A stretch of DNA of 64,000 nucleotides from Buttiauxella agrestis ATCC 33320 (GTDB lineage: Bacteria; Pseudomonadota; Gammaproteobacteria; Enterobacterales; Enterobacteriaceae), in the NCBI RefSeq assembly GCF_000735355.1, contig NZ_JMPI01000073.1, positions 1 to 64,000 of the forward strand, written 5' to 3'. Both the position numbers and the translations under genes were made by a program. Below, one piece after another: positions 30,707 to 44,680 of the stretch. The notes under the pieces were generated by a model that was not told where the DNA came from, ran no database searches, and saw only the letters and a list, made by a program, of their open reading frames with translations. The stretch's first letter is position 1, and every line of letters begins with the position of its first letter.

Positions 30707-31574
30707 TTGCAATACTCCTTATTCCTGCCTGGAATGCATTGTCACCATCCAGCACTTTCGCCTGGTAACCCAGCAACTCAAGTGCTTTGATATAGCGCTG
30801 GCTCAGGGATGGATTAGCAACAATGGTGACAGGCTGTTGAGTGTCCGGAGCGTACAGACGAGTCATCGCCGCCACTTCGTTACCAATCAACAACCCGGAA
30901 AGAAATTCGCTGACTTCGCTACGCGGCAGTTCACCCAACACATGGGCAGCCCGTATTTCAAAAAGTCGTGGCAACAAATCGCTATCGTTGATACCGCGAT
31001 GCAGCCCGGCCTCGAAGGCTTCGCGACTGGTTTGTTGCTCAGGCAGGCCTGCGCCAATTAAGGAGTGGTTCAGCAGAATATGATGCAGCTCACCGGTCAT
31101 CACGGTGCGGAAATCCTGCACCGTTTCGTTATCCGCATGAACCCATTTGCAGTGCGTTCCCGGCATGATGTAGAGCGACGACGGGCCTAGAGTTCGCGCC
31201 CCGAGAAGCTGGGTTTCTTCACCACGCATCACGTTGCAGTTGCCGTCGCTCTGGACACAAAGGCCGGGAATGATCCAGACGTTATCCAGCACCGGGGTCA
31301 GTTGCTGGCTTAAATCAGAAAACCGCGCCGGACACGGCAAGTAAGGGGCTATTTTCCACCCGGCATTGCTGCCTACCATCCCGGCCATCAAAACTGGCGT
31401 AGTTTTTTCACGCCATCCCTGGGTGACTTCATCGAACACCGCTTCTGGGGTTTTACCGTTCAGGCGCGTAACGCCTGCGGTGGTCTGGCGACTATCAATG
31501 CAAATTCCGTCCTGGTAATGCCAGGCGCGCAGGTTAGTCGAACCCCAGTCAATAGCGATGTAGCGTGATGTCAT
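30690..31574 (-). CDS. dgoK: 2-dehydro-3-deoxygalactonokinase
   Basis: 294 residues (292 in E. coli). It phosphorylates 2-keto-3-deoxygalactonate. The ATP-binding phosphate-1 loop IDWGSTNLRAW is at residues 8-18, and MPGTHCKWVH near residue 137-146 is characteristic of the family. It overlaps dgoR by four bases. Confidence 0.95.
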   Translation of the reverse strand: MTSRYIAIDWGSTNLRAWHYQDGICIDSRQTTAGVTRLNGKTPEAVFDEVTQGWREKTTPVLMAGMVGSNAGWKIAPYLPCPARFSDLSQQLTPVLDNVWIIPGLCVQSDGNCNVMRGEETQLLGARTLGPSSLYIMPGTHCKWVHADNETVQDFRTVMTGELHHILLNHSLIGAGLPEQQTSREAFEAGLHRGINDSDLLPRLFEIRAAHVLGELPRSEVSEFLSGLLIGNEVAAMTRLYAPDTQQPVTIVANPSLSQRYIKALELLGYQAKVLDGDNAFQAGIRSIANAVAN

Positions 31575-32254
31575 GTGATTTCCTTTAGTCGTTTGGTGGA
31601 GCTGGCAATCATTGTCAGCGCCGCTTTTTCTGCCGCCTCTCTATCCTGATGACGAATCGCATCGAATAGCGCTTTATGTTCCTGAAGCGTTTGCGGCATG
31701 TTGGCTTCATCACCCATCCAGGTGCGTTCGAAAACCGCACGCTGGAGCGAGCTTATTGCGATACTTAACTGCTGCAGCACCGGGTTATGCACTGATTCCA
31801 GCACCGCTTCGTGGTAACGAATATCGGCTTCGTTGAACGCATCACGATCCTGGTTATTCGCCACCATGTCGTTGAGTGCGCCTTCGATACGCGCCAGGTC
31901 ATTTGATGTAGCCCGTTCTGCGGCCCAGCGTGCGATGGCGGGTTCGACCAGGTTTCTCACTTCGCTCATGGCGCTAATCAGACGCGGGTCGTAGTCGTTT
32001 TCCAGCACCCACTGCAACACTTCGGTATCAAGGTAATTCCACTGGTTACGCGGCTGCACAAAAGCGCCGCGATAACGCTTCATTTCAACTAAGCGCTTCG
32101 CCATTAAGGAGCGAAAAACTTCGCGGATAATGTTGCGTGAGGTTTCGAACTCCTCACATAAGTCCGCTTCTGACGGTAATGCAGCACCCGGGGTGTACTT
32201 GCCGCCGACAATCTGTTTGCCCAACGTCACGATGATGCGATCGGTCTTAGTCAT
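31571..32254 (-). CDS. dgoR: GntR/FadR-family repressor of D-galactonate catabolism
   Basis: 227 residues. Winged helix LPSEADLCEEFETSRNIIREVFRSL near residues 25-49; the C-terminal all-helical FCD domain carries the metal/effector residues. It represses the dgo operon and responds to D-galactonate in E. coli. First gene of the operon, downstream of a 12-base perfect inverted repeat at 32364-32393. Confidence 0.95.
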   Translation of the reverse strand: MTKTDRIIVTLGKQIVGGKYTPGAALPSEADLCEEFETSRNIIREVFRSLMAKRLVEMKRYRGAFVQPRNQWNYLDTEVLQWVLENDYDPRLISAMSEVRNLVEPAIARWAAERATSNDLARIEGALNDMVANNQDRDAFNEADIRYHEAVLESVHNPVLQQLSIAISSLQRAVFERTWMGDEANMPQTLQEHKALFDAIRHQDREAAEKAALTMIASSTKRLKEIT

Positions 32255-32363
32255 GGTTTGCCCTGTTCAACATAGGTTTTAACCACATTTTACCGCGATC
32301 GCTGAAAAACACCGCTATTTTGAAGTACCAACGTCATTCAGATTATTCTTCTGATGTTCGTAA

Positions 32364-32393
32364 TGTAGTACAACACAGATATGTTGTACTACA
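32364..32393. promoter_or_regulatory. DgoR operator
   Basis: TGTAGTACAACA, six bases, TGTTGTACTACA: a perfect inverted repeat about 110 bases upstream of dgoR. TTGTACTACAA-type palindromes are the expected sites for FadR-branch GntR regulators. No other gene is nearby on this strand, so it is assigned to DgoR. Confidence 0.8.
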
Positions 32394-32495
32394 ATTTGGA
32401 TCACAAAACAGACAATCAATAGATATAAAATATGTGGAAGGATCGTGTTGTTACATTGAAGGGGAACTGAGATGGGGTATTTGAGGGTCGAGAAA

Positions 32496-32518
32496 CCCCG
32501 GCTGAGTTATTGCCGGGG
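32496..32518 (-). terminator. Terminator of yidA
   Basis: CCCCGGC and GCCGGGG enclose a nine-base loop; on the minus strand TTTCTCG follows. It stands 16 bases past the yidA stop. Confidence 0.7.
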
Positions 32519-32533
32519 CTTAAGGCTTAAATG

Positions 32534-33352
32534 TTATCGATCGTTCAGAACAAACTTCTCAATCGCATACGCAACGCCATCATCGAGATTCGATTTTGTG
32601 ACGAAGTTGCTGACTTCTTTCACTTTATCAATGGCGTTTTCCATCGCCACACCGATACCCGCGTATTCCAGCATCGCGATGTCGTTTTCCTGATCGCCCA
32701 GCGTCATCACTTCTTCTTGCTTGATGCCCAAAGATTCCGCCAGCGCTTTCACGCCTGTGCCTTTGTTAACGCGTTTGTCGAGGATCTCAAGGAAATAAGG
32801 CGAGCTTTTCAGCAATGTATAACGCTCATACACATCGGCTGGAATTTTAGCGATGGCTTTATCCAGAATCGCTGGCTCGTCGATCATCATCACTTTCAGG
32901 TACGCGCCGTTTTTATCCATGTTTTCTGGCTCGCTGAATACCAGCGGGATATTGGCGACAAAGGATTCATGAACGGTGTAGTAGCTGATATCGCGGTTCG
33001 CGGTGTACAGCGTGTGTCTGTCCAACGCGTGGAAGTGGGAACCGACTTCGCGGGAAAGCTGTTCCAGGTAGCGATAGTCGTCATAACTCAGCGCGGTTTG
33101 CGCCACGGTGCTGCCATCGTTGGCCTTCTGAACTAATGCACCGTTATAGGTAATGCAGTAGTCATTCGGTTTATCCATATGCAGCTCTTTGAGATAGCTC
33201 TCAACACCTGCAAAAGGACGTCCGGTACACAAAACAACGTTGACGCCGCGTTCGCGCGCGCTGGCGATGGCTGCTTTAACGGCTGGAGAAATGGTGTGGT
33301 CTGGCAGCAACAGTGTGCCGTCCATATCAATAGCAATGAGTTTTATAGGCAT
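32534..33352 (-). CDS. yidA: HAD-type sugar phosphatase YidA
   Basis: 272 residues (270 in E. coli). Cof-type HAD phosphatase, Mg-dependent, acting on small sugar phosphates such as erythrose-4-phosphate. Nucleophile and acid are D9 and D11 in IDMDGTLL; motif II is CTGRP; motif III/IV is K-KGTGVKAL and MTLGDQENDIAML. The position between dgo and yidB is as in E. coli. Confidence 0.96.
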   Translation of the reverse strand: MPIKLIAIDMDGTLLLPDHTISPAVKAAIASARERGVNVVLCTGRPFAGVESYLKELHMDKPNDYCITYNGALVQKANDGSTVAQTALSYDDYRYLEQLSREVGSHFHALDRHTLYTANRDISYYTVHESFVANIPLVFSEPENMDKNGAYLKVMMIDEPAILDKAIAKIPADVYERYTLLKSSPYFLEILDKRVNKGTGVKALAESLGIKQEEVMTLGDQENDIAMLEYAGIGVAMENAIDKVKEVSNFVTKSNLDDGVAYAIEKFVLNDR

Positions 33353-33455
33353 AGGATTTTCTGAGGTAATGAGTTTATCTCATGCTAACGCGATTAAGCC
33401 TGCAAAAATAGCGCTACGTTACGGGTGAAAAAGGTCCGTTTTTTGGATGAAAAAA

Positions 33456-33478
33456 ACGCCACCCGTAAAGAGTGGCGT
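33456..33478 (-). terminator. Terminator beyond yidB
   Basis: Minus strand ACGCCAC, nine-base loop, GTGGCGT then TTTTTTTC. It is presumably the yidB terminator, now separated from the gene by ERIC element 3. Confidence 0.85.
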
Positions 33479-33479
33479 A

Positions 33480-33604
<125 letters not shown>

Positions 33605-33606
<2 letters not shown>

Positions 33607-33994
33607 AGCTAAAGAATTTATCCTTCAGCATATGGAATCCTTTGGTCAGCAAATCTTCATCGTGAGCCACTTCACCTGCTGGCGATAAAGTATCGACAAT
33701 TTTCGGGAACTGCTCTGCCAGCAGCTGAGATGCGCTTCCCACATCAATCCCGAGTTTTTCAGCCAGGCCGCTAATTGCAGGCGTGCCCAATACATCTTGT
33801 ATTTGCTCCGGGCTAACGCTTTGATTATGTGCGCCACTCAGCCATGAAGTAACCACATCTGAAAAACCTTTTTCGCGAAACCGCTCCAGAATTGCCTGAA
33901 TGCCGCCTTGTTCATTTATCCATGTAAGGATGACTTTGAATTTACCTGCATCGCCACCCCCCATCATGCCAGTAACTTGATCGAATAAACCCAT
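33605..33994 (-). CDS. yidB: YidB, DUF937 family protein
   Basis: 129 residues from MGLFDQVTGMMGG; E. coli YidB has 132. The DUF937 core holds the Gly-rich N-terminus, EQGGIQAILERFREKG and the SVSPEQIQDVLG motif. Cytoplasmic, function unknown. GAGGA lies eight bases before the ATG at 33994; an in-frame start at 34012 is less likely. Confidence 0.93.
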
Positions 33995-34120
33995 GACCGT
34001 GTCCTCTTGCATTCACGAAGTGTGTACTTGAAGTGTAGTCACTCAGGGGGATTAACACGGGAAAATAGAGGCAAGGTGAGGGAAATGGTTGGTGGACAGA
34101 AGCCCACCAACAGGTACAGA

Positions 34121-37637
<3,517 letters not shown>

Positions 37638-38738
37638 CTACAGTCTCATTGGCATGACGACATAGGCCGCAGCCTGAGAAGCTGCATCTTCAATTTGCAC
37701 GCTGGAAACAGAGTCAGTCAGCAAAATGCGTACGTTCTCGCACTTCAGTGCGTTTAGTACATCAAGCACGTAACTGACGTTAAAGCCGATTTCCATATCT
37801 GTGCCGTCATAAGTGACGTCCAGAATTTCTTCGGCTTCTTCCTGCTCCGGGTTGTTAGCGGTGATTTTCAACTGATTGGCAATCACTTGCAGACGAACGC
37901 CACGGAACTTCTCATTCGACAAAATCGCCGCACGTGAAAATGCTTGTTTCAGCAAATCACAGCTGGCATCGAGATGTTTATCCGGGTTCTTCGGCAATAC
38001 GCGGCGATAATCTGGGAAACGGCCATCAACCAGCTTAGAAGTGAAGATAAAGTCGCCGACGTGAGCACGAATGTTGTTGCTACCAATTTGAATGCGCAGC
38101 GGTGAATCACCGCCGTCGAGCATACGCATCAGCTCAATCACGCCTTTACGCGGCACGATCACCGAATGGTTAGGCAGAGACTGACCGACCGGCATTGAAC
38201 ACACAGCCAGGCGGTGACCATCGGTCGCCACGGTGCGTAACTCTTCGCCTTCGGTTTCAAACAACATGCCGTTCAAATAGTAACGAACGTCCTGATGCGC
38301 CATAGAAAACTGCGTGGCTTCAATCAGGCGTTTCATGGTCGCTTGCGGGAGCGTGAATTCTACTTCGCTCTGCCAGTCGTCCAGGTTCGGGAAATCCGCC
38401 GCAGGCAGCGTTGAAAGCGAGAAACGGCTACGCCCGGAGCGCACCAACATGCGGTCGCCCTCAAGCTGAACAGCGATTTCTGCACCTTCCGGCAAACCAC
38501 GACAGATATCGAAAAATTTACGCGCAGGAACGGTTGTAGCACCCGGCTCATGCGGTTGCACCAATGCGACACGCGCGACCATCTCCATTTCCAGGTCAGT
38601 GCCTGTTAATGAAAGAGTCCCTTCCGCGACTTGCAACAGCAGGTTGCCGAGAATCGGTAACGTCGGACGGCCACCTAAGGGGCCACTCACCTGTTGCAGC
38701 GGTTTTAATAAAGTTTCACGTTCAACGGTAAATTTCAT
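37638..38738 (-). CDS. dnaN: DNA polymerase III beta sliding clamp
   Basis: 366 residues, as in E. coli. Three repeated clamp domains; the start MKFTVERETLLKPLQQVSGPLG and the end YVVMPMRL (the cleft that binds polymerases) are conserved. It lies four bases after dnaA and directly before recF in the dnaA-dnaN-recF-gyrB series. Confidence 0.99.
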   Translation of the reverse strand: MKFTVERETLLKPLQQVSGPLGGRPTLPILGNLLLQVAEGTLSLTGTDLEMEMVARVALVQPHEPGATTVPARKFFDICRGLPEGAEIAVQLEGDRMLVRSGRSRFSLSTLPAADFPNLDDWQSEVEFTLPQATMKRLIEATQFSMAHQDVRYYLNGMLFETEGEELRTVATDGHRLAVCSMPVGQSLPNHSVIVPRKGVIELMRMLDGGDSPLRIQIGSNNIRAHVGDFIFTSKLVDGRFPDYRRVLPKNPDKHLDASCDLLKQAFSRAAILSNEKFRGVRLQVIANQLKITANNPEQEEAEEILDVTYDGTDMEIGFNVSYVLDVLNALKCENVRILLTDSVSSVQIEDAASQAAAYVVMPMRL

Positions 38739-38742
38739 AGCG

Positions 38743-40131
38743 TCACGAAGATAATGTTCTGATTAAGTTGGAGAAATCTTCTTTGATGTCGTGGCTTTCT
38801 TCACGCAACTGCTCAATCTTACGGCAGGCGTGCAGAACCGTAGTATGGTCGCGGCCACCAAAGGCATCGCCGATTTCTGGCAAGCTATGGTTAGTCAGTT
38901 CCTTCGCCAGCGCCATCGCCATTTGACGTGGACGGGCAACCGAGCGAGAACGACGCTTGGACAACAGGTCAGCAATCTTTATTTTATAGTACTCGGCCAC
39001 CGTCTTTTGGATATTGTCGATGGTAACGAGTTTTTCTTGCAGCGCCAGCAAGTCACGCAGCGCTTCACGCACGAAGTCGATGGTTATCGCCCGGCCAGTA
39101 AAGTTGGCATTGGCGATAACACGGTTCAGTGCTCCTTCAAGCTCACGCACGTTAGAACGTAAACGCTTGGCAATAAAGAAAGCCACTTCACCCGGCAGAC
39201 GAATGTCATTCTCGTCAGCTTTTTTCATCAGGATCGCAACGCGAGTTTCCAGTTCCGGCGGTTCAATCGCTACCGTCAGTCCCCAACCGAAACGAGATTT
39301 CAGACGATCTTCAACACCGTTGATCTCTTTTGGATAACGATCCGAAGTCAGAATGATCTGTTGATTACCTTCAAGCAGGGCGTTGAAGGTGTGGAAGAAT
39401 TCTTCTTGTGAGCGCTCTTTATTAGCAAAGAATTGAATGTCATCAATCAGCAGCGCATCAACAGAACGGTAGTAACGTTTGAACTCTTCAATAGCGTTGT
39501 TTTGCAGTGCTTTTACCATGTCCTGAACGAAACGCTCAGAGTGCATGTACACCACTTTTGCATTCGGTTTGCGAGCAATAATACCGTTGCCAACAGCATG
39601 CAAAAGGTGCGTTTTACCTAAACCCGTGCCGCCATAAAGGAATAGAGGGTTATATGCGCCGCCTGGGTTATCAGCCACCTGACGTGCCGCCGCGCGAGCC
39701 AATTGGTTCGACTTACCTTCAACGAAGTTATCAAAGGTATGTTTCACGTTGACGTTAGAACGATAAGAGTGTTCAGCCGGAGCAGGGAGGTTATCCCAGC
39801 TTGGGCGAATTTGATTCGTTGGACGTGCAATGTGCACATGCGCCGGAGCAGTAGTAACAGTCTGCTGATTCAGCGTTTGACTGACCGGTTTGCTACCAAC
39901 TTCAAAACGCAGGACAGGGGCATCATTACCGCAAAAATCATTGAGCAAGCCATTGATGTTATTGAGGTACTTGTCTCTCACCCAATCGAGTACAAAACGG
40001 TTTGGCGCATACAGGGCCAGCGTGTTATCGCTCAGTTCCGCCTGTAGGGGGCGTATCCACATACTGAATTCTGTGGCTGGTAACTCATCCTGCAATCGGG
40101 CAAGACACTGCTGCCAAAGCGAAAGTGACAC
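38743..40131 (-). CDS. dnaA: Chromosomal replication initiator DnaA
   Basis: 462 residues, five fewer than E. coli, all lost from the variable linker (about residues 87-130). Domain I 1-86; AAA+ with Walker [10 protein letters not shown] near residue 167 and Walker B LLIDDIQ; the box-binding C-terminal helix-turn-helix has the signature [14 protein letters not shown]. The GTG at 40131 follows GGAG by six bases and gives [16 protein letters not shown] as in E. coli; the GTG four codons upstream overlaps the ribosome site itself. Confidence 0.98.
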   Translation of the reverse strand: MSLSLWQQCLARLQDELPATEFSMWIRPLQAELSDNTLALYAPNRFVLDWVRDKYLNNINGLLNDFCGNDAPVLRFEVGSKPVSQTLNQQTVTTAPAHVHIARPTNQIRPSWDNLPAPAEHSYRSNVNVKHTFDNFVEGKSNQLARAAARQVADNPGGAYNPLFLYGGTGLGKTHLLHAVGNGIIARKPNAKVVYMHSERFVQDMVKALQNNAIEEFKRYYRSVDALLIDDIQFFANKERSQEEFFHTFNALLEGNQQIILTSDRYPKEINGVEDRLKSRFGWGLTVAIEPPELETRVAILMKKADENDIRLPGEVAFFIAKRLRSNVRELEGALNRVIANANFTGRAITIDFVREALRDLLALQEKLVTIDNIQKTVAEYYKIKIADLLSKRRSRSVARPRQMAMALAKELTNHSLPEIGDAFGGRDHTTVLHACRKIEQLREESHDIKEDFSNLIRTLSS

Positions 40132-40358
40132 GGCGGACTCCACTCGAACAAAGTCGATAAAATGACGAAGACTGAAAGTTTATATTCATGATTGTTGACA
40201 CACGCCGACTCTTCCTCAACGGAACCCCGGTACGGGAAGCGTGCGAACCGCTATCTGCGGTTTACCCCAGGGTGAACGCTAAAGGATCACGATCGGGACC
40301 GCGGATCATAGCCTAAAGTGCGCCAGAGATCTTCTGTTTCTCACAGTTTCTTCCCGAT

Positions 40359-40367
40359 TTATCCACA
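40359..40367 (+). promoter_or_regulatory. DnaA box in the dnaA promoter region
   Basis: A perfect TTATCCACA about 230 bases upstream of dnaA. In E. coli the same site between the two dnaA promoters mediates autorepression. The surrounding 40290-40510 stretch is rich in GATC Dam sites, as in E. coli. No origin-type box cluster or AT-rich unwinding element is present. Confidence 0.85.
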
Positions 40368-40498
40368 GGGTTGTTTTGTGGAGTGTAAGTGTAAACGATC
40401 CTGCTAAACGCGTAGCGCATAACATTCCTATATTGGAAAATTTAATGACTCGCGCACAAAATCAGCTTATCTGATCTAAGGAAGATCCCAGTCGATCC

Positions 40499-40526
40499 TT
40501 GCGCTTTAATGGGGACGCCGTATAAT
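40499..40526 (+). promoter_or_regulatory. Upstream rpmH promoter
   Basis: TTGCGC, 16 bases, TATAAT on the plus strand, about 235 bases before rpmH. Confidence 0.65.
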
Positions 40527-40626
40527 TCCCCACCCGTCGCGTGTCACCACGGCTTTATTTTGGTCAGATCCTGGTCGTTTCAGGGGTCAAAAAGCGAATT
40601 AAGGCACGGGAAATAAGGAAAGAGAA

Positions 40627-40655
40627 TTGACTCCGGAGTGTACAATTATTACAAT
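40627..40655 (+). promoter_or_regulatory. Main rpmH-rnpA promoter
   Basis: TTGACT, 17 bases, TACAAT, about 100 bases upstream of rpmH. A near-consensus sigma-70 promoter, expected for a ribosomal-protein operon. Confidence 0.8.
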
Positions 40656-40746
40656 CCGGCCTCTTTAATCAGCCACACTGAGGCGTAAGTCATTTGCAGT
40701 TTCTGCAAGGCTCTTCGCTAACCCAGTGAAATTTATCCAAGTTTAG

Positions 40747-40899
<153 letters not shown>

Positions 40900-40916
40900 T
40901 AAAAGCTAACCCCTGA

Positions 40917-41276
40917 GTGGTTAAGCTCGCATTTCCCAGGGAGTTACGCTTGTTAACTCCCACTCATTTCACTTTCGTCTTCCAGCAGCCTCAACGGGCT
41001 GGCACGCCGCAAATCACCATCCTCGGCCGCCTAAATTCGCTGGGGCATCCCCGCATCGGTCTTACAGTCGCTAAGAAAAACGTTAAACGTGCACACGAAC
41101 GCAATCGGATTAAACGTCTGACGCGTGAGAGTTTCCGTTTGCGTCAGCACGAACTCCCGCCAATGGATTTCGTGGTAGTGGCTAAGAAAGGGGTTGCAGA
41201 CCTGGATAACCGGGCTTTATCGGAAGCATTGGAAAAGTTATGGCGCCGTCACTGTCGCCTGTCTCCCGGCTCCTGA
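40917..41276 (+). CDS. rnpA: Ribonuclease P protein component
   Basis: 119 residues, as in E. coli. Basic protein that binds the M1 RNA to mature tRNA 5' ends. It starts at GTG ([15 protein letters not shown]) and contains the RNR motif [19 protein letters not shown] near residue 57-75. It lies 17 bases after rpmH, and its end overlaps yidD by 37 bases. Confidence 0.98.
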   Translation: MVKLAFPRELRLLTPTHFTFVFQQPQRAGTPQITILGRLNSLGHPRIGLTVAKKNVKRAHERNRIKRLTRESFRLRQHELPPMDFVVVAKKGVADLDNRALSEALEKLWRRHCRLSPGS

Positions 41277-41497
41277 TAGGCCTGATTAGGGTCTATCAGC
41301 GCCTGATAAGTCCGCTTCTCGGGCCGCATTGTCGTTTTACTCCAACCTGTTCTCACTACGGAATTGAGGCATTGCGCAGGTTTGGGGTATTAAAAGGCAG
41401 TTGGTTGACAGTGAAACGCGTATTAAAATGCCACCCTTTGAACCCCGGTGGAGACGATCCCGTCCCACCTGGACCTTTTGATACCAGAGAACACTAA
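41240..41497 (+). CDS. yidD: Membrane protein insertion efficiency factor YidD
   Basis: 85 residues, as in E. coli. It holds the family signature [20 protein letters not shown] with its conserved cysteines and the [11 protein letters not shown] block. It is membrane-associated and assists YidC. It overlaps rnpA and is three bases from yidC. Confidence 0.97.
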   Translation: MAPSLSPVSRLLIGLIRVYQRLISPLLGPHCRFTPTCSHYGIEALRRFGVLKGSWLTVKRVLKCHPLNPGGDDPVPPGPFDTREH

Positions 41498-41499
41498 CG

Positions 41500-43146
41500 A
41501 TGGATTCGCAACGCAATCTCTTTCTCATCGCTTTGTTGTTCGTGTCTTTCATGATCTGGCAAGCCTGGGAGCAGGACCACGCTCCTAAACCTCAGGTACA
41601 GCAGACCACGCAGACTACGACCACCGCAGCAGGTAACGCCGCAAGCCAGGGTGTGCCGACCAGTGGCCAGGGGAAAATCATCACGGTTAAGACTGACGTC
41701 CTTGAGCTTTCCATCAACACCCGTGGTGGTGATGTTGAGCAGGCACAGTTACTGACCTACCCGAAAGAGCTCAAATCCAATGAGCCGTTCCAGTTACTGG
41801 AAACCACGCCAGAGTTTATCTACCAGGCACAAAGCGGCCTGACTGGTCGTGACGGCCCGGATAACCCGGCTAATGGCGATCGTCCTCTGTATAACGTTGA
41901 AAGCGACAGCTTCGTCTTGCCGGAAGGCCAGAACGAGTTGGTGATTCCAATGACTTATACCGATGCGGCTGGCAACACCTTTACTAAGTCCTTCACTCTG
42001 AAACGCGGCGAGTTCGCGGTAAGCGTGGATTACAACGTGAAGAACGCCGGTGAGAAACCGCTGGAACTGGCTACTTTTGGTCAGCTGAAGCAGTCCATCA
42101 ATTTGCCGTCCCACCGCGATACCGGAAGCAGCAACTTTGCGTTGCATACTTTCCGCGGTGCAGCGTACTCAACTCCAGATGCGAAATACGAAAAATATAA
42201 ATTCGATAAAATCGCAGACGGTGAAAACCTGAACGTTAACGCCAGCAATGGTTGGGTAGCGATGTTGCAGCAGTACTTCGCAACTGCGTGGGTTCCACGT
42301 AATCAGGGTACAAACAACTTCTATACCACCAAACTGAGCAATGATGTGGCGGCGATTGGTTATAAATCTGCTCCGCAACTGGTTCAGCCAGGCCAAACAG
42401 CTCAACTGGGCAGCACCCTGTGGGTTGGCCCGGAAATTCAGGACAAAATGGCAGCCGTTGCGCCACACCTTGACCTGACCGTGGATTATGGTTGGTTGTG
42501 GTTTATTTCTCAGCCGCTGTTCAAATTGTTGAAATTCCTGCACAGCTTCATCGGTAACTGGGGCTTCTCCATTATCGTAATCACCTTTATCGTTCGTGGC
42601 ATCATGTACCCGCTGACTAAAGCGCAGTACACCTCCATGGCGAAAATGCGTATGTTGCAGCCTAAACTGGCAGCCATGCGTGAACGTATTGGTGACGATA
42701 AACAGCGTCAGAGCCAGGAAATGATGGCCCTGTATAAAGCTGAGAAGGTCAACCCGTTGGGTGGCTGTCTGCCTCTGGTTATCCAGATGCCAATCTTCCT
42801 GGCGTTGTACTACATGCTGATGGGTTCTGTGGAACTGCGCCATGCGCCGTTCGCACTGTGGATTCATGACTTGTCTGCACAAGACCCGTACTACATCCTG
42901 CCGATCCTGATGGGCTTGACGATGTTCTTCATTCAGAAGATGTCGCCGACCACCGTGACCGACCCGATGCAGCAGAAGATCATGACCTTTATGCCGGTCA
43001 TCTTCACGGTGTTCTTCCTGTGGTTCCCGTCAGGCCTGGTACTGTACTATATCGTCAGTAACACAGTGACCATCATCCAGCAGCAGCTGATTTATCGCGG
43101 TCTTGAAAAGCGTGGCTTACACAGCCGCGATAAGAAAAAGACCTGA
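41500..43146 (+). CDS. yidC: Membrane protein insertase YidC
   Basis: 548 residues, as in E. coli. First membrane segment at about 6-24, large periplasmic domain about 60-340, then the conserved five-helix insertase core ([45 protein letters not shown]). The catalytic arginine is in [11 protein letters not shown]. Inserts proteins into the inner membrane alone or with SecYEG. Confidence 0.99.
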   Translation: MDSQRNLFLIALLFVSFMIWQAWEQDHAPKPQVQQTTQTTTTAAGNAASQGVPTSGQGKIITVKTDVLELSINTRGGDVEQAQLLTYPKELKSNEPFQLLETTPEFIYQAQSGLTGRDGPDNPANGDRPLYNVESDSFVLPEGQNELVIPMTYTDAAGNTFTKSFTLKRGEFAVSVDYNVKNAGEKPLELATFGQLKQSINLPSHRDTGSSNFALHTFRGAAYSTPDAKYEKYKFDKIADGENLNVNASNGWVAMLQQYFATAWVPRNQGTNNFYTTKLSNDVAAIGYKSAPQLVQPGQTAQLGSTLWVGPEIQDKMAAVAPHLDLTVDYGWLWFISQPLFKLLKFLHSFIGNWGFSIIVITFIVRGIMYPLTKAQYTSMAKMRMLQPKLAAMRERIGDDKQRQSQEMMALYKAEKVNPLGGCLPLVIQMPIFLALYYMLMGSVELRHAPFALWIHDLSAQDPYYILPILMGLTMFFIQKMSPTTVTDPMQQKIMTFMPVIFTVFFLWFPSGLVLYYIVSNTVTIIQQQLIYRGLEKRGLHSRDKKKT

Positions 43147-43169
43147 TAGCGATTGAGCTAGTTGTAACG

Positions 43170-43197
43170 AAAGGCGGTCATTTGACCGCCTTTTTTA
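43170..43197 (+). terminator. Terminator after yidC
   Basis: AAAGGCGGTCA and TGACCGCCTTT form an 11-base stem with a very short loop, then TTTTATTT. Confidence 0.93.
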
Positions 43198-43206
43198 TTT
43201 CGTAGA

Positions 43207-43230
43207 GTGGATAAGCGAAGCGCCATCCAC
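43207..43230. repeat. REP-like palindrome upstream of mnmE
   Basis: GTGGATAAGCGAAGCGCCATCCAC has the inverted arms and central bulge of enterobacterial REP elements. Single copy here. Confidence 0.7.
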
Positions 43231-43253
43231 CAATCAAAAACGAAGGGACAGTA

Positions 43254-44618
43254 ATGAGCCATAACGAGACAATCGTTGCCCAGGCGACACCGCCGGGACG
43301 TGGTGGGGTCGGTATCCTGCGCGTCTCAGGCCGTCAAGCGAGTGAAGTCGCACAAGCGATTCTGGGCAAACTCCCTAAGCCACGCTACGCCGATTATCTG
43401 CCATTTCGTGATACGGATGGCAGCGTTCTGGATCAAGGCATCGCACTGTGGTTCCCAGGCCCAAATTCCTTCACCGGTGAAGACGTGCTGGAACTTCAGG
43501 GTCACGGCGGCCCGGTTATCCTCGATCTGCTGTTAAAACGTATTCTGGCGCTTCCAGGGCTGCGAATCGCAAGGCCGGGTGAGTTCTCCGAGCGGGCGTT
43601 CCTGAATGACAAACTGGATTTGGCACAGGCCGAGGCGATTGCCGACCTGATTGATGCCAGCTCAGAACAAGCGGCGCGTTCAGCGTTAAATTCGTTACAG
43701 GGTGCATTCTCGGCAAAAGTAAACCATCTGGTTGAAGCGCTGACTCATCTGCGAATTTACGTTGAAGCGGCGATTGATTTCCCGGATGAAGAAATTGATT
43801 TCCTTTCTGACGGCAAAATTGAAGCACAACTGAATCAAGTTATTGGCGATCTGGACGCGGTTCGCGCCGAAGCACGCCAGGGCAGTTTGCTGCGAGAAGG
43901 CATGAAAGTCGTGATTGCCGGACGTCCTAACGCCGGAAAATCAAGTCTGCTGAACGCTCTGGCCGGGCGTGAAGCCGCGATTGTGACGGATATTGCCGGA
44001 ACCACTCGTGACGTATTGCGCGAACATATCCACATCGACGGCATGCCGCTGCATATCATCGATACCGCAGGTCTTCGTGAAGCCAGCGACGAAGTTGAGC
44101 GTATCGGCATCGAACGTGCGTGGAATGAGATTGAACAAGCGGACCGCGTGCTGTTTATGGTTGACGGAACCACAACCGACGCGACCGACCCGGCAGATAT
44201 TTGGCCAGACTTTATTGCACGCTTACCGGCCCGTTTGCCGATTACCGTGGTGCGCAACAAAGCGGACGTAACAGGTGAAACGCTGGGCCTGAGCGATGTG
44301 AATGGTCACTCACTTGTACGCCTGTCTGCGCGTACCGGTGAAGGTGTAGATGTGCTGCGCGATCATCTAAAACAGAGCATGGGCTTTGAAACCAATATGG
44401 AAGGCGGCTTCCTGGCGCGTCGTCGCCACTTGCAAGCGCTGGAACAGGCGGCAGACCATCTGCAACAAGGCAAAGCGCAGCTGCTGGGTGCGTGGGCCGG
44501 GGAATTGCTGGCTGAAGAATTACGTCTTTCTCAGCAAAGCCTGAGTGAAATCACCGGCGAATTTACCTCGGATGATTTGCTCGGACGCATTTTCTCAAGC
44601 TTCTGTATCGGCAAGTAA
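43254..44618 (+). CDS. mnmE: tRNA modification GTPase MnmE
   Basis: 454 residues, as in E. coli. With MnmG it makes the 5-carboxymethylaminomethyl group on wobble uridine 34. N-terminal THF-binding domain (1-118), helical domain, inserted Ras-like G domain (G1 GRPNAGKSS near 223-231, G3 DTAGLRE, G4 RNKAD) and the invariant C-terminal CIGK. Confidence 0.98.
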   Translation: MSHNETIVAQATPPGRGGVGILRVSGRQASEVAQAILGKLPKPRYADYLPFRDTDGSVLDQGIALWFPGPNSFTGEDVLELQGHGGPVILDLLLKRILALPGLRIARPGEFSERAFLNDKLDLAQAEAIADLIDASSEQAARSALNSLQGAFSAKVNHLVEALTHLRIYVEAAIDFPDEEIDFLSDGKIEAQLNQVIGDLDAVRAEARQGSLLREGMKVVIAGRPNAGKSSLLNALAGREAAIVTDIAGTTRDVLREHIHIDGMPLHIIDTAGLREASDEVERIGIERAWNEIEQADRVLFMVDGTTTDATDPADIWPDFIARLPARLPITVVRNKADVTGETLGLSDVNGHSLVRLSARTGEGVDVLRDHLKQSMGFETNMEGGFLARRRHLQALEQAADHLQQGKAQLLGAWAGELLAEELRLSQQSLSEITGEFTSDDLLGRIFSSFCIGK

Positions 44619-44651
44619 GCTAAAAGCTGATTAGTACGTGAACGTTCACTA

Positions 44652-44680
44652 ACCCGTATTAACGACATGTTAATACGGGT
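44652..44680. terminator. Bidirectional terminator after mnmE
   Basis: ACCCGTATTAAC and GTTAATACGGGT form a perfect 12-base stem, with TTTTTATT following on the plus strand. It also covers the 3' end of the convergent LysR gene. Confidence 0.9.

Noticed and set aside
32531-33136. 201-codon plus-strand ORF opposite yidA
   Set aside because: Complete overlap with yidA on the other strand; His- and Phe-rich shadow translation.
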